The position numbers and the translations under genes were made by a program. Shown here one piece after another: positions 7,863 to 17,695 of a stretch of 64,000 nucleotides of DNA. How positions within the stretch are numbered: position 1 is the first letter of the stretch; each line of letters starts with the position of its first letter. The notes under the pieces are model-generated. The model saw only the letters and a list, made by a program, of their open reading frames with translations. It was not told where the DNA came from and did no database searches. Source of the stretch: Fusobacterium massiliense (lineage in GTDB: Bacteria; Fusobacteriota; Fusobacteriia; Fusobacteriales; Fusobacteriaceae); NCBI RefSeq assembly GCF_900095705.1, contig NZ_LT608327.1, positions 62,001 through 126,000 of the forward strand, given 5' to 3'.

Positions 7863-7931
7863 AAAACCCCCTTGATAGCTTATTTTGAGTCTTATTGAGC
7901 ATAAAACTCATATAGCTATTAAGGGGTTTTA
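7862..7931 (+). terminator. terminator after kdsC, possibly a diverged P-repeat
   Basis: AAAACCCCCTTGATAGCT pairs with AGCTATTAAGGGGTTTT across a loop of about 34 nt that itself can pair. The right half (GAGCATAAAACTCATATAGCT) resembles the P-repeat right arm in orientation B, so this may be a repeat recruited as terminator. ATAGGAAAGTATAAATTTAA, the P-repeat tail, follows at 7936. Confidence 0.75.
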
Positions 7932-7970
7932 TTTTATAGGAAAGTATAAATTTAATATTAATATGAAAAT

Positions 7971-8047
7971 TAGTCTCCGATGTCCGTATTAGTCTGGAGA
8001 GGATTTCAGTGAGCTCGGAAGAGTCATACGGCTGTCAGGAGACTTTA
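7971..8047 (-). repeat. P-repeat, orientation B, subtype 2
   Basis: Arms AGTCTCCGATGTCCGTATTA and CATACGGCTGTCAGGAGACT. Its centre (GTCTGGAGAGGATTTCA and GAGCTCGGAAGAGTC) differs from most copies but matches the copy at 25990, defining a second subtype. Confidence 0.85.
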
Positions 8048-8082
8048 TTTATTATATAGAAAATATAAATTTAATAATGAAA

Positions 8083-8148
8083 ATAGACCCTGATGTCTAT
8101 ATTAGTTTTAAGACCCTGTATTTAACTCATACGGCTGTCAAGAGACTT
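8083..8148 (-). repeat. P-repeat, orientation B, shortened, overlapping a coding region
   Basis: Left arm is degenerate (TAGACCCTGATGTCTATATT), the centre is shortened, and the right arm (ACTCATACGGCTGTCAAGAG) is intact. The right arm lies inside the end of the DUF523 gene and encodes its last residues and stop codon. Confidence 0.8.
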
Positions 8149-8601
8149 CAAATATTCTTCAATCTCGTTTAAATTTTCTTCTGAAAAAATTTTAATCTCA
8201 TTTTTTGAAAGAGTTTTAGCTGTAACACCTTGTCCTTCAATAACTTTTCCAGAGAAACTGCCATCATAAATATGGGTATTCCCACAAGATGGACTTCTTT
8301 CTTTTAAGATAGCAAAATCTACATTATTTTCTATTGCAACTTGTAATGTTTTTTCAGCACCATTAAAAAATTCCTCTGTAATATCTCTTCCATCTTTGCT
8401 ATAAACTTTATCTTCTCTTATTTCAGATGGAACTCTTGGAATAGGTAATTTTGCAAAACATTCAGGACAAATTTTTACTATTTTTGCATCATATTTTTTT
8501 AATAATTCTAAAAGTTTTGGAGTAAGATTATTTCCACCGGAATATTTTACATTATCTCCTGTTAGACAAGCACTGATCAAAACTTTAATTTCTTTTTTCA
8601 T
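8122..8601 (-). CDS. DUF523 (YbbK-like) family protein
   Basis: 159 residues. Conserved Cys motifs of the family are present: SACLTGDNVKYSGG near the start, CPECFAKLPIPRVPSEI in the middle and ERSPSCGNTHIYDG. These suggest a metal- or thiol-based site; the biochemical function of DUF523 is not established to my knowledge. Starts at ATG with AAGGAAA 6 nt upstream, 16 nt after the purA stop, so likely co-transcribed with purA. The last eight residues, KSLDSRMS, and the stop are read from a P-repeat arm, so the natural C-terminus was probably replaced or extended when the repeat landed. Confidence 0.88.
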   Translation of the reverse strand: MKKEIKVLISACLTGDNVKYSGGNNLTPKLLELLKKYDAKIVKICPECFAKLPIPRVPSEIREDKVYSKDGRDITEEFFNGAEKTLQVAIENNVDFAILKERSPSCGNTHIYDGSFSGKVIEGQGVTAKTLSKNEIKIFSEENLNEIEEYLKSLDSRMS

Positions 8602-8617
8602 ATCGTTTCCTTATTTA

Positions 8618-9904
<1,287 letters not shown>

Positions 9905-9910
9905 CTATTT

Positions 9911-11845
9911 TTAATTCATCTTCTTTATTTCGATATAATTTATATTTTTATTATATTTGTGTAAAAATAATTGTTCAAACTCTGTTTTTATATTATTTTC
10001 AGCTTTTTCTGAATTGTGTAAATCAGAAGTATGATATATAACTTCATAATTTTCTAAGGTCTTAACTAAGTCTAACACATCAGAGTAATATACATCATGG
10101 TCTGTCTTGAAATATAGTATACCATCTTTTTTCATAATATTATCTAAAGTTTTAAAAAGACTTTCTTGTATAATTCTATTTTTTTCTGTACCTTCCCAAG
10201 GATCAGGGAAGTTTATATACATTTCAGAGATTTCATTTTTACCTAAAAACTCTTCAATTTCTTCTCCTCTTTTTCTAAGCAAAGCAACATTTTTCATAGC
10301 TCTTTTTTTACATTTTTCAGCTGATAATACCAATCTTTTAAATCTTAATTCCAAACCAATAAAATTTTTATTTGGATTTCTTTCAGCTAATTGTCTCATA
10401 AAATTTCCACTACCAGTTCCAATTTCAAGAGCAATAGGATTATCATTTTTAAAGAATTGATTCCATTTTCCTTTTTTCTCTTTCATAAGCTCAGAATCAT
10501 AAATAATATATTCCGGATAATCTAATAATTTATACATATATATGTTGTAATTAGATTTCTCAGAATGGAAAAAATGTTTCCATAAATCTTTCTTTTCATT
10601 CTCTAAGTTTTCATTTAAATTGTCATTTCTCATTATAAAGTTTTCCTTTTTCACTATATTTAAACTAATAAATTTATTTTCTTCAAAAAAATTATTTATT
10701 TCATCATTATTATTGTTCTTTTCAAGAGAGTTAATAGCTTCTAAAAATTCACTTTCATTTTGTACTTGGAAACCTATATTTCTTTTTAAGATTTCTTTAG
10801 AGATATCAGTAACATTTTGTGTATACTTTCCAAATATAGGCTTTTTTCTATAAAATAATGGTTCTAATAAATTATGTCCTCCAATATTAACTAATGTTCC
10901 TCCAACAAAAGCTATATCAGAAATAGAGTACAATTTTCTAAGAACTCCCATCTTATCAACAACAATAATATCTTTTTTATTTGTATTACCTTTTTCTATT
11001 TCACTGTATTTAATAAAAGATAAGTTACTTTTATCAATTAAATTAATTATTTTATCAACATTTTCTAAATGCCTAGGCACTATTATTAGAACAGTATTTT
11101 TTAATTTTTCAAAGACATTTAATATAATTTCATTTTCCCCAGTTCTTGTACTACCAGCAACAAAGATTTTTCTATCAAGTATGTTTAAAAACTCTTTATA
11201 TTCTTTTTTCTCTTCATCAGAATATTTCTCTAAAGATATGCTAAATTTTAAATTTCCTATATTTTCAACTTTTTCATTTGAAGCACCTAAATCTATAATT
11301 CTATTTTTATCAATTTCAGACTGCATATAGAAATAGTCTATTTTTCCTAGCATTGATTTTAATAAAAATTTCATTTTTTTGTATCTTGGATAACTTCTAT
11401 CAGAAATTCTTCCATTTACTATTACAATTCTTGATTTATTTTTATTAACTTCGTTTATCAAATTAGGCCAAAGTTCTGTTTCAACTAAAACTAAAAGTTG
11501 CAAATTTATCTTTTTTAAAATTTCTTGAATTTTATCTTTATCATCTATTGGGAAATAAATAACTTTAATCTTATTTTTAGCTGAATATTTTTTTACAGCA
11601 TTTTCATAACCAGTGTCGGTAAAAACAGAAATCAAAATATTTTTTCTGCTAATAGAATAAAATTTATTTACTAAATCCTCAGAAAGATTGACCTCTCCAA
11701 CAGAAGAACAGTGTATCCAAATGTAATCTTCTTTTTTTAAATCTGAAAAATTTTGTTTTAATCTTTTATCAATAAAACTTTTCATTTTATCATTCATAAA
11801 AGGTTTGTATAATGCAAGAGCAACATTCCTTAATAAATTATACAT
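9911..11845 (-). CDS. waaA-trmB: fused Kdo transferase (WaaA) and tRNA (guanine-N7)-methyltransferase (TrmB)
   Basis: 644 residues covering two complete enzymes. Residues 1-400 are a Kdo transferase: HCSSVGEVNLSEDL with the catalytic Glu, ETELWPNL, VAGSTRTGENEI and GGTLVNIGGHNLLEP. This membrane-associated enzyme adds Kdo to lipid A. Residues about 430-644 are TrmB: LEIGTGSGNFM (SAM site), INFPDPWEGTEKNR and TEFEQLF; it methylates G46 of tRNA. The frame is continuous. An internal ATG at 10633 (Met405) with AAGGA 10 nt upstream sits exactly at the domain junction, so a free 240-residue TrmB may also be made. The two activities share no pathway. Confidence 0.9.
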   Translation of the reverse strand: MYNLLRNVALALYKPFMNDKMKSFIDKRLKQNFSDLKKEDYIWIHCSSVGEVNLSEDLVNKFYSISRKNILISVFTDTGYENAVKKYSAKNKIKVIYFPIDDKDKIQEILKKINLQLLVLVETELWPNLINEVNKNKSRIVIVNGRISDRSYPRYKKMKFLLKSMLGKIDYFYMQSEIDKNRIIDLGASNEKVENIGNLKFSISLEKYSDEEKKEYKEFLNILDRKIFVAGSTRTGENEIILNVFEKLKNTVLIIVPRHLENVDKIINLIDKSNLSFIKYSEIEKGNTNKKDIIVVDKMGVLRKLYSISDIAFVGGTLVNIGGHNLLEPLFYRKKPIFGKYTQNVTDISKEILKRNIGFQVQNESEFLEAINSLEKNNNNDEINNFFEENKFISLNIVKKENFIMRNDNLNENLENEKKDLWKHFFHSEKSNYNIYMYKLLDYPEYIIYDSELMKEKKGKWNQFFKNDNPIALEIGTGSGNFMRQLAERNPNKNFIGLELRFKRLVLSAEKCKKRAMKNVALLRKRGEEIEEFLGKNEISEMYINFPDPWEGTEKNRIIQESLFKTLDNIMKKDGILYFKTDHDVYYSDVLDLVKTLENYEVIYHTSDLHNSEKAENNIKTEFEQLFLHKYNKNINYIEIKKMN

Positions 11846-11864
11846 TCAACTACCTCTTTTTATT

Positions 11865-12518
11865 TTAGACATCTATTTTAGAAGAAATAAAGTCTACAAC
11901 TTCCTGTAAATTTAGATTTGTTGTGTCGAGTTCGATAGCATCTTTAGCTTTCACTAAAGGACTTTCTTTTCTTGTACTATCTATAAAATCTCTTTCTTTT
12001 AGTGATTTTAAGACTTCTTCATAAGAAATACTGATATTTTTTTCCAAAAATTCTTTATATCTTCTATTTGCTCTTTCTTCGACAGAAGCAATTAAAAATA
12101 TTTTAACTTGTGCATTTGGAAAAACTACTGTTCCAATATCTCTTCCATCTAAAATTACATTTTTATTACTTGCTATTTTTCTTTGTAAACTTACTAAATT
12201 ATCTCTAACAATTTTTATACTAGCAACTTTTGATACATTTTCACTTATTATAGGCTCTCTAATTTCTTGACTAACATCTTTATTATTTAAGAAAAATTTA
12301 TTTTCTTTCATATCTAAATTTATATGATTATTTAAAACATTTTCTATTTCTTTTAAATTCTCAAAATCTATTTTTTCCTGTAATAGATAAAGAGTTATCA
12401 TTCTATACATTGCTCCAGTATCAATATATGTAAAATTATATTTTTTAGCAATTAATTTAGCAATGGTACTTTTTCCACTACCTGCTGGACCATCTATAGC
12501 AACTATTAAATTTTCCAT
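11865..12518 (-). CDS. cmk: (d)CMP kinase
   Basis: 217 residues. Phosphorylates CMP and dCMP with ATP. Starts with the P-loop IDGPAGSGKSTIAK; YIDTGAMYR and LDGRDIGTVVFP are CMP kinase signatures; the lid region contains ANRRYKEFLEK and RDFIDSTRKESPL, where Arg-Asp-x-x-Asp-x-x-Arg binds CMP. The gene lies 19 nt upstream of the Kdo transferase fusion on the same strand and 54 nt downstream of prmA, within a long minus-strand group (ymdB to DUF523). Confidence 0.96.
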   Translation of the reverse strand: MENLIVAIDGPAGSGKSTIAKLIAKKYNFTYIDTGAMYRMITLYLLQEKIDFENLKEIENVLNNHINLDMKENKFFLNNKDVSQEIREPIISENVSKVASIKIVRDNLVSLQRKIASNKNVILDGRDIGTVVFPNAQVKIFLIASVEERANRRYKEFLEKNISISYEEVLKSLKERDFIDSTRKESPLVKAKDAIELDTTNLNLQEVVDFISSKIDV

Positions 12519-12572
12519 TTTTCTCCCCTAATATTTAAAGTAATTTTACAATACATTATAGCATAAAATTTA

Positions 12573-13505
12573 TTATTTATTTAAAAAATATACAGCTCTC
12601 CATTCTTTATCATTCCTAATTTCTACTACTTCCAATCCAATTTCTTCTGCTTTAGATACAACCATAGGGAGCTTATCTTCAATTATTCCTGAAAATAAAA
12701 CTTTACTATTTGGCTTTAAGATATATTTAATTTCATCTAATAGTTTTACAAGTACATCAGATAAGATGTTACAAAGAACTATATCGAATTTTTTGTCATC
12801 AATAACTTCCAATAAATTTCCTTTTAGAAGTTTTATATCATCTAGAGAAATCTTATTTAGCTCTAAATTTTCTTTAGCAACTTCCATAGAAAATTCATCA
12901 ATATCTGTTCCATAAACTTCACTTGCTCCAAGTAATTTAGCTGCTATCATAAGTATTCCAGAACCAGTTCCAATATCAATAACAGACTGACTTGAGAAAT
13001 TTTGTTCTTCCATAAGTTTTAAAAGTAAAGAAGTAGTTGGGTGTGAACCAGTTCCAAAAGCTCTTCCAGGATCAAGTTCGATAACAAGCTCATCTTCTTT
13101 AGCTTCATACTCTCTCCAAGTCGGTTTTACAACAAATTTTTCACTTACTTTTTCAACAAACAGATATTTTTTCCAACTATTTTGGTAATCGTCCTCATCA
13201 TATTCATAAAAATCTAAGTTATATACTATTTCATCATTTTCAGAAAAAGTGGCTTCAAAAATATCTCTAAGAGCTTCTTTTCTTTTTTCAGAATACATAT
13301 TTAAAGGGAAATAAGCTGAAACAGAATTTTCAGAAAGTAAAAATTTCTTTTCATCTTTATAAAAATTCAAAGGATCCTTACTAAAAATAGGTTCTTCTAT
13401 TTTTAAACCTGTAACTCCAAAATTGTAGAATATATCTGAAATAATTCTTTTATATTTTTCTAAATCATCACTTTCATAAATAACTTTAGCTTCTAAAACC
13501 TTCAT
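12573..13505 (-). CDS. prmA: ribosomal protein L11 methyltransferase
   Basis: 310 residues. Trimethylates ribosomal protein L11 using SAM. C-terminal Rossmann domain with GRAFGTGSHPTT, VIDIGTGSGILMIAA and LCNILSDVL (the NIL/NPP-type substrate motif); the N-terminal L11-binding domain spans about 1-110. I choose ATG 13505, which has TTGGAG 5 nt upstream; an in-frame GTG two codons earlier abuts that site. It overlaps the end of ymdB by 20 bp, indicating translational coupling. Confidence 0.94.
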   Translation of the reverse strand: MKVLEAKVIYESDDLEKYKRIISDIFYNFGVTGLKIEEPIFSKDPLNFYKDEKKFLLSENSVSAYFPLNMYSEKRKEALRDIFEATFSENDEIVYNLDFYEYDEDDYQNSWKKYLFVEKVSEKFVVKPTWREYEAKEDELVIELDPGRAFGTGSHPTTSLLLKLMEEQNFSSQSVIDIGTGSGILMIAAKLLGASEVYGTDIDEFSMEVAKENLELNKISLDDIKLLKGNLLEVIDDKKFDIVLCNILSDVLVKLLDEIKYILKPNSKVLFSGIIEDKLPMVVSKAEEIGLEVVEIRNDKEWRAVYFLNK

Positions 13506-14277
13506 TTTCACTCCAATTTAACCTTTTAATATTTTTACATTTTCCATTTTGACTATCTATTTCAACTTCAATTCCATTTAATTCTTCTTCACCTTCAGCT
13601 ATTTCAAATTTTTGAGGAAGAGAAGTTAAAAATTTCTTAATTATAATATCAGCTTTTGTTCCTATAACTCCAGCTTGTGAACCTGTCATTCCAACATCAG
13701 TAATGTACCCTGTTCCTTTTGAAAAAATTTTGTTATCAGCTGTCTGCACATGAGTGTGAGTTCCATAAACAACAGAAACTTCTCCGTCTAAAAATCTAGC
13801 TAATGCTATTTTTTCAGAAGTAGCTTCAGCATGAAAATCTATAATTATATTTTTAGTAGTTGTCTTAATTTCTTCTATTAATTTTTCACAAGTTCTAAAA
13901 GGACAATTCACACTTGTCATAAAAGTTCTACCTTGCACTGAAATAACAGCAATTTTATTTCCATTTTTATCTTCTAATATAGAGTAACCTTTTCCTGGGA
14001 TATCATCAGGATAATTATGTGGTCTTAAGACTTTATCCGAATTATCTAAATATTCATAAAATTCTTTTTTATCCCAACTGTGATTTCCACCACTTATTAT
14101 ATCAACACCCCATTCAAAAAATTCGTCTGCAATTTTCGGAGTAATTCCAAAACCACCAGCTGCATTTTCTCCGTTAACTATTATAAAATCATAATTATTT
14201 TTATTTTTTTCTAAAAATAATTGTAGAATATTTCTTCCAGGTCTTCCTACAATATCTCCAACGATTAAAATTTTCAT
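13486..14277 (-). CDS. ymdB: YmdB family metallophosphoesterase
   Basis: 263 residues. Calcineurin-type phosphoesterase of the YmdB/TIGR00282 family; the Bacillus member hydrolyses 2',3'-cyclic nucleotides. Metal ligands are visible in VGDIVGRPG (Asp), VNGENAAGG (Asn), ISGGNHSWD (Asn-His), IIDFHAEATSEK (His) and YGTHTHVQTAD (His-x-His). I choose the second ATG: AAAGGA lies 6 nt before it but directly abuts the first ATG at 14283. Divergent from trpS, with a 126-nt gap holding the trpS promoter. First gene of the minus-strand group ending in the DUF523 gene. Confidence 0.93.
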   Translation of the reverse strand: MKILIVGDIVGRPGRNILQLFLEKNKNNYDFIIVNGENAAGGFGITPKIADEFFEWGVDIISGGNHSWDKKEFYEYLDNSDKVLRPHNYPDDIPGKGYSILEDKNGNKIAVISVQGRTFMTSVNCPFRTCEKLIEEIKTTTKNIIIDFHAEATSEKIALARFLDGEVSVVYGTHTHVQTADNKIFSKGTGYITDVGMTGSQAGVIGTKADIIIKKFLTSLPQKFEIAEGEEELNGIEVEIDSQNGKCKNIKRLNWSENEGFRS

Positions 14278-14337
14278 ATTCATTCCTTTACAAATTTTGT
14301 TTTATTTTACATTATACCATAAATTTTTGATTTAAAA

Positions 14338-14366
14338 TTGTTTTTTAGATATCACTATGTTATAAT
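14338..14366 (+). promoter_or_regulatory. promoter of trpS
   Basis: TTGTTT (14338-14343), 17-nt spacer, TATAAT (14361-14366), 37 nt before the trpS start. No room for a T-box leader. Confidence 0.6.
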
Positions 14367-14403
14367 TTTTAAGTAATATTTAAAATAAAAATGGAGGAAA
14401 AAA

Positions 14404-15384
14404 ATGAAAAGAAGTTTATCTGGAATTCAACCAAGTGGAATTTTACATCTTGGAAATTATTTTGGAGCAATGAAACAATTTATAGATTTTCAAGATACTT
14501 ATGATGGGTTTTATTTTATTGCTGATTATCACTCTCTAACATCTTTAACAAAACCTGAAAGTCTTAGAGAAAATACATATAATATTGTACTTGATTATTT
14601 AGCATTAGGATTAGATCCTAAAAAATCAACAATATTTTTACAATCTAATGTACCAGAACATGTTGAACTTATGTGGTTGCTTTCAAATATAACTCCTGTT
14701 GGATTATTAGAAAGAGGACATTCATATAAAGATAAAATAGCAAAAGGAATACCATCTAATACAGGGCTTTTAACTTATCCAGTTTTAATGGCAGCAGATA
14801 TTTTAATTTATGATTCAGATGTAGTTCCAGTTGGAAAAGATCAAAAACAACATTTGGAAATGACAAGAGATATAGCTATGAAATTTAATCAACAATATGA
14901 AGTGGACTTTTTTAAATTGCCCGAACCTTTAATTCTAGATGATTCTGCAATAGTTCCAGGAACTGATGGACAAAAAATGAGTAAGTCATACAACAATACT
15001 ATTAACATGTTTGCAACAAAAAAGAAACTAAAAGAACAAGTTATGAGTATAGTAACTGACTCAACTCCATTAGAAGAACCAAAGAATCCGGATAATAATA
15101 TTGCAAAAATTTATGCATTATTTAATGGAATTGAAAAGCAAAACGAATTAAAAGAAAAGTTTTTAGCTGGTAATTTTGGCTATGGTCATGCTAAAACAGA
15201 ACTTTTAAATTCTATCTTAGAGCATTTTGGAAATGCAAGAGAAAAAAGAGAAGAATTAGAAAAAAATATGGATTATGTAAAAGATGTATTAAATGAAGGT
15301 TCTAAAAAAGCAAGAGCAATAGCTATTGAAAAAGTTCAAAAAGCTAAAGAAATTGTAGGGCTTTTAGGAAATATATATAAATAA
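14404..15384 (+). CDS. trpS: tryptophanyl-tRNA synthetase
   Basis: 326 residues, typical for the bacterial enzyme. Charges tRNA-Trp. Class I signatures: SGILHLGNYFG (HIGH motif) at residues 11-21 and KMSKS at 191-195. MTRDIAMKFN and GIPSNTGLLTYPVLMAADIL are TrpRS-specific. GGAGG lies 6 nt before the ATG. It is a single-gene transcription unit followed by two P-repeats in the same direction. Confidence 0.98.
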   Translation: MKRSLSGIQPSGILHLGNYFGAMKQFIDFQDTYDGFYFIADYHSLTSLTKPESLRENTYNIVLDYLALGLDPKKSTIFLQSNVPEHVELMWLLSNITPVGLLERGHSYKDKIAKGIPSNTGLLTYPVLMAADILIYDSDVVPVGKDQKQHLEMTRDIAMKFNQQYEVDFFKLPEPLILDDSAIVPGTDGQKMSKSYNNTINMFATKKKLKEQVMSIVTDSTPLEEPKNPDNNIAKIYALFNGIEKQNELKEKFLAGNFGYGHAKTELLNSILEHFGNAREKREELEKNMDYVKDVLNEGSKKARAIAIEKVQKAKEIVGLLGNIYK

Positions 15385-15404
15385 ATTAATAAAATAAATT
15401 AATT

Positions 15405-15480
15405 AAGTCTCTTGACAGCCGTATGAGTTCTACAAGCTCAGAAAACACAGGCTCTTCGAACTAATACGGACGTCAAGACT
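15405..15480 (+). repeat. P-repeat, orientation A
   Basis: AAGTCTCTTGACAGCCGTAT ... ACGGACGTCAAGACT, 20 nt after the trpS stop, the likely transcription end of trpS. Confidence 0.87.
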
Positions 15481-15529
15481 AATTTTACTATTTAAATTCA
15501 TATTAACTTAATAAATTTTAATAGATTAG

Positions 15530-15605
15530 AAAAGCCTCTTGACAGCCATATAATTTTTCCAAGCTAAAAAATAGGTTCTTCGAACTAATACGGACGTCAG
15601 AGACT
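15530..15605 (+). repeat. P-repeat, orientation A, degenerate left arm
   Basis: Second copy in tandem with the previous one, 50 nt further. Left arm is weakened (GACAGCCATATAATTTTTCC) while the right arm (TTCGAACTAATACGGACGTC) is intact. Confidence 0.8.
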
Positions 15606-15631
15606 AATTTAATTATTTAAATTATAGTTTT

Positions 15632-15922
15632 CTAAAAAATCATAAAATCTTTTTTGAATTGCTCAATATCAGTGTATACTTTGTTACTTAAGTAAATATA
15701 TTTTTCTGTGTATTCATTTTCTAAGCCTTTGTTGTGAACCTTAGAAATTTCTTTAGAAATAAGTCCTAAATGCTCAAATACTTCTGCCACAACATCTGGA
15801 TCTTTTCCCTTTATATTTCTACTTACAGCATTTTCTTCTTTATTTGTACTAACATCAATATATTTTATTTCTTGTAAAACTCTATTAATGTTATTTATAA
15901 TATCTCTAACTTCAGATCTCAT
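15632..15922 (-). CDS. hypothetical protein, 96 residues
   Basis: I do not recognise this protein. It is small, charged and predicted mostly helical: INNINRVLQEIKYIDVS at the N-terminus and TEKYIYLSNKVYTDIEQFKKDF at the C-terminus. No signal peptide or membrane segment. A GGAGG site precedes the ATG by 7 nt, and codon use fits its neighbours, so it is probably real. It lies alone between the P-repeats after trpS and the divergent DJ-1/PfpI gene. Confidence 0.6.
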   Translation of the reverse strand: MRSEVRDIINNINRVLQEIKYIDVSTNKEENAVSRNIKGKDPDVVAEVFEHLGLISKEISKVHNKGLENEYTEKYIYLSNKVYTDIEQFKKDFMIF

Positions 15923-15995
15923 ATATTACCTCCCAAATTCGTTTCTTATATTATACAATATTTTTATCTTTTAAAAAATATATTTTTTACATCTA

Positions 15996-16024
15996 TTGTA
16001 ATAAGATAATTAATACTTTATAAT
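15996..16024 (+). promoter_or_regulatory. promoter of the DJ-1/PfpI gene
   Basis: TTGTAA (15996-16001), 17-nt spacer, TATAAT (16019-16024), 27 nt before the start codon. Confidence 0.68.
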
Positions 16025-16051
16025 AAAAATAAAGTGTAGAAAAGAGGAAAT

Positions 16052-16675
16052 ATGAAAAAAATTGCAATATTTTTATTCGAGGGAGTAGAGTTGTTTGAAA
16101 TTGCAACTTTTACTGATATATTTGGTTGGAATAATGTTGTAGCAAAAAAAGAATACAGAGATATAGCATTAAAAACAATCTCTTACAAAGAAAGTGTAAC
16201 TTGTACTTGGGGTGGTGAATTAAAAGCACAACAAGTAATAAATTTTGAGAATATTAATGAGATATATGACTATGATATTTTAATTATTCCAGGTGGTTTT
16301 GGAAAAGCCAGTTTTTTTGAAGATAAAAATAATGAAATTTTCAAACAAATAATAGAACGTTTTGTAAAAGAAAATAAGATAATAGTTGCAATTTGCAGTG
16401 CAGTTATAAATTTATTAGAAACGGGCTATATAAAGAATAAAAAAGTTACAACATATTTACTAGATAATAAAAGATATTTTAATCAACTACAAAAGTATGA
16501 AGTTAGCCCTATTGAAAATGAAATAGTTGAAGATGGAAATATTTTAACTTGCTCAGGACCAGGAAACTCATTAACTTTAGCTTTATTATTACTTGAAAAA
16601 ATAACAAGTGAAGAAAATAGAAAAGAAGTAGAGAGAAATATGTTTTTAAATTTAAATATAAAAAATATGTTTTAA
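16052..16675 (+). CDS. DJ-1/PfpI family protein
   Basis: 207 residues. VAICSAVINLLETG places the conserved Cys115 at a nucleophile elbow, preceded by LIIPGGFGKASFF; the N-terminus FLFEGVELFEIATF supplies the usual acidic partner of the Cys. Members include glyoxalases, chaperones and stress proteins, and the subfamily is not clear here. Possible ThiJ-like deglycase or isonitrile hydratase-like protein. Own promoter upstream; slyD follows 57 nt downstream with its own weaker -10 (TATAAT 16699-16704). Confidence 0.88.
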   Translation: MKKIAIFLFEGVELFEIATFTDIFGWNNVVAKKEYRDIALKTISYKESVTCTWGGELKAQQVINFENINEIYDYDILIIPGGFGKASFFEDKNNEIFKQIIERFVKENKIIVAICSAVINLLETGYIKNKKVTTYLLDNKRYFNQLQKYEVSPIENEIVEDGNILTCSGPGNSLTLALLLLEKITSEENRKEVERNMFLNLNIKNMF

Positions 16676-16732
16676 TTTTAAAAAATATATGGTATCCTTA
16701 TAATACGAATAAAAAATAGAGAGGTGTATTAA

Positions 16733-17224
16733 ATGAAAATTGGAGAAAATAAAGTTGTTACATTGGAGTATAAAGTTTATGATGCAGATACAAAAGAATT
16801 GTTAGAAAGTACAGAAGAATTAGGACCTTATTTCTATATTCAAGGTATGGGACAATTTTTACCAAAAGTTGAACTTGCATTAGATGGTAAAACAAAAGGT
16901 TTTAAAACAAATGTTGATATACCTATGGAAGAAGCATACGGAGATTATGATGAAGAATTAGTTGAAGAATTGACTAAAGCAGATTTTGCAGATTTTGATG
17001 ATATTTATGAAGGAATGGAATTTGTAGTTGAATTAGAAGATGGAAGTGAAATGGTTGCTGTCATAACAGAAATTGATGGAGATAAAGTTTTCACAGATTC
17101 AAACCATCCTTTCTCTGGAAGAAATTTATCATTTGAAATTGAAGTAGCAGATGTAAGAGAAGCAACAGATGAAGAACTAGCTCATGGACATGTTCATTTT
17201 CATGGGTTTGAAGATGAGGAGTAA
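16733..17224 (+). CDS. slyD: SlyD-type FKBP peptidyl-prolyl isomerase
   Basis: 163 residues. N-terminal FKBP fold interrupted by the IF chaperone insert: YKVYDADTKELLEST, then GPYFYIQGMGQFLPKVELALDGK, with the insert at about residues 68-125 (PMEEAYGDYDEEL ... VITEIDGD). The C-terminus is acidic and ends in a short His-rich tail (HGHVHFHGFEDEE), which in SlyD proteins binds nickel. Folding helper and metal carrier in the cytoplasm. Co-directional with rpiB, 4 nt downstream. Confidence 0.92.
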   Translation: MKIGENKVVTLEYKVYDADTKELLESTEELGPYFYIQGMGQFLPKVELALDGKTKGFKTNVDIPMEEAYGDYDEELVEELTKADFADFDDIYEGMEFVVELEDGSEMVAVITEIDGDKVFTDSNHPFSGRNLSFEIEVADVREATDEELAHGHVHFHGFEDEE

Positions 17225-17228
17225 TAAT

Positions 17229-17672
17229 ATGAAAATAGCTTTAGGTGCAGATCACGGTGGATATGAATTAAAAGAAAAAATAAAAGAACATTTAGCTAAA
17301 AAGGGGAATATTGAAGTTGTAGATTTTGGAACTAATAGTTCTGAAAGTGTTGATTATCCAAAATATGGTCATTTAGTTGCTAAAAGTGTAGTAGAAAAAG
17401 AAGTAGATTTTGGAATTTTAGTTTGTGGAACAGGGATAGGTATATCTATTGCTGCAAATAAGATAAAAGGAATTAGAGCTGCAAACTGCACAAACACAAC
17501 AATGGCAAAACTTACAAGACAACATAATGATGCAAATATTTTAGCTTTAGGAGCTAGAATAGTTGGAGATGTTTTGGCTTTAGATATAGTTGATGAATTT
17601 TTAGCATCATCATTTGAAGGTGGAAGACATCAAAAGAGAATTGATGCAATAGAAAGTTGTAATTTATTTTAG
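17229..17672 (+). CDS. rpiB: ribose 5-phosphate isomerase B
   Basis: 147 residues. Interconverts ribose 5-phosphate and ribulose 5-phosphate. Signatures ALGADHGGYELKE at the N-terminus, ESVDYPKYGH, and GILVCGTGIGISIAANK with the catalytic Cys, then RAANC. ATG at 17229 is chosen because GAGGAG is 8 nt upstream and it gives the family length; an upstream in-frame ATG at 17184 lies inside slyD and would add unrelated residues. Followed by hinT after 23 nt. Confidence 0.95.
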   Translation: MKIALGADHGGYELKEKIKEHLAKKGNIEVVDFGTNSSESVDYPKYGHLVAKSVVEKEVDFGILVCGTGIGISIAANKIKGIRAANCTNTTMAKLTRQHNDANILALGARIVGDVLALDIVDEFLASSFEGGRHQKRIDAIESCNLF

Positions 17673-17695
17673 TAAAAAGGATTTTAGGTGATATC

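Noticed and set aside
14284-14403. Possible T-box leader before trpS
   Set aside because: Only 120 nt between genes, with a promoter whose start would leave about 30 nt of leader; no specifier loop or antiterminator can fit.
17184-17228. Longer N-terminus for rpiB starting inside slyD
   Set aside because: The added residues do not fit the family, and a good ribosome binding site serves ATG 17229.
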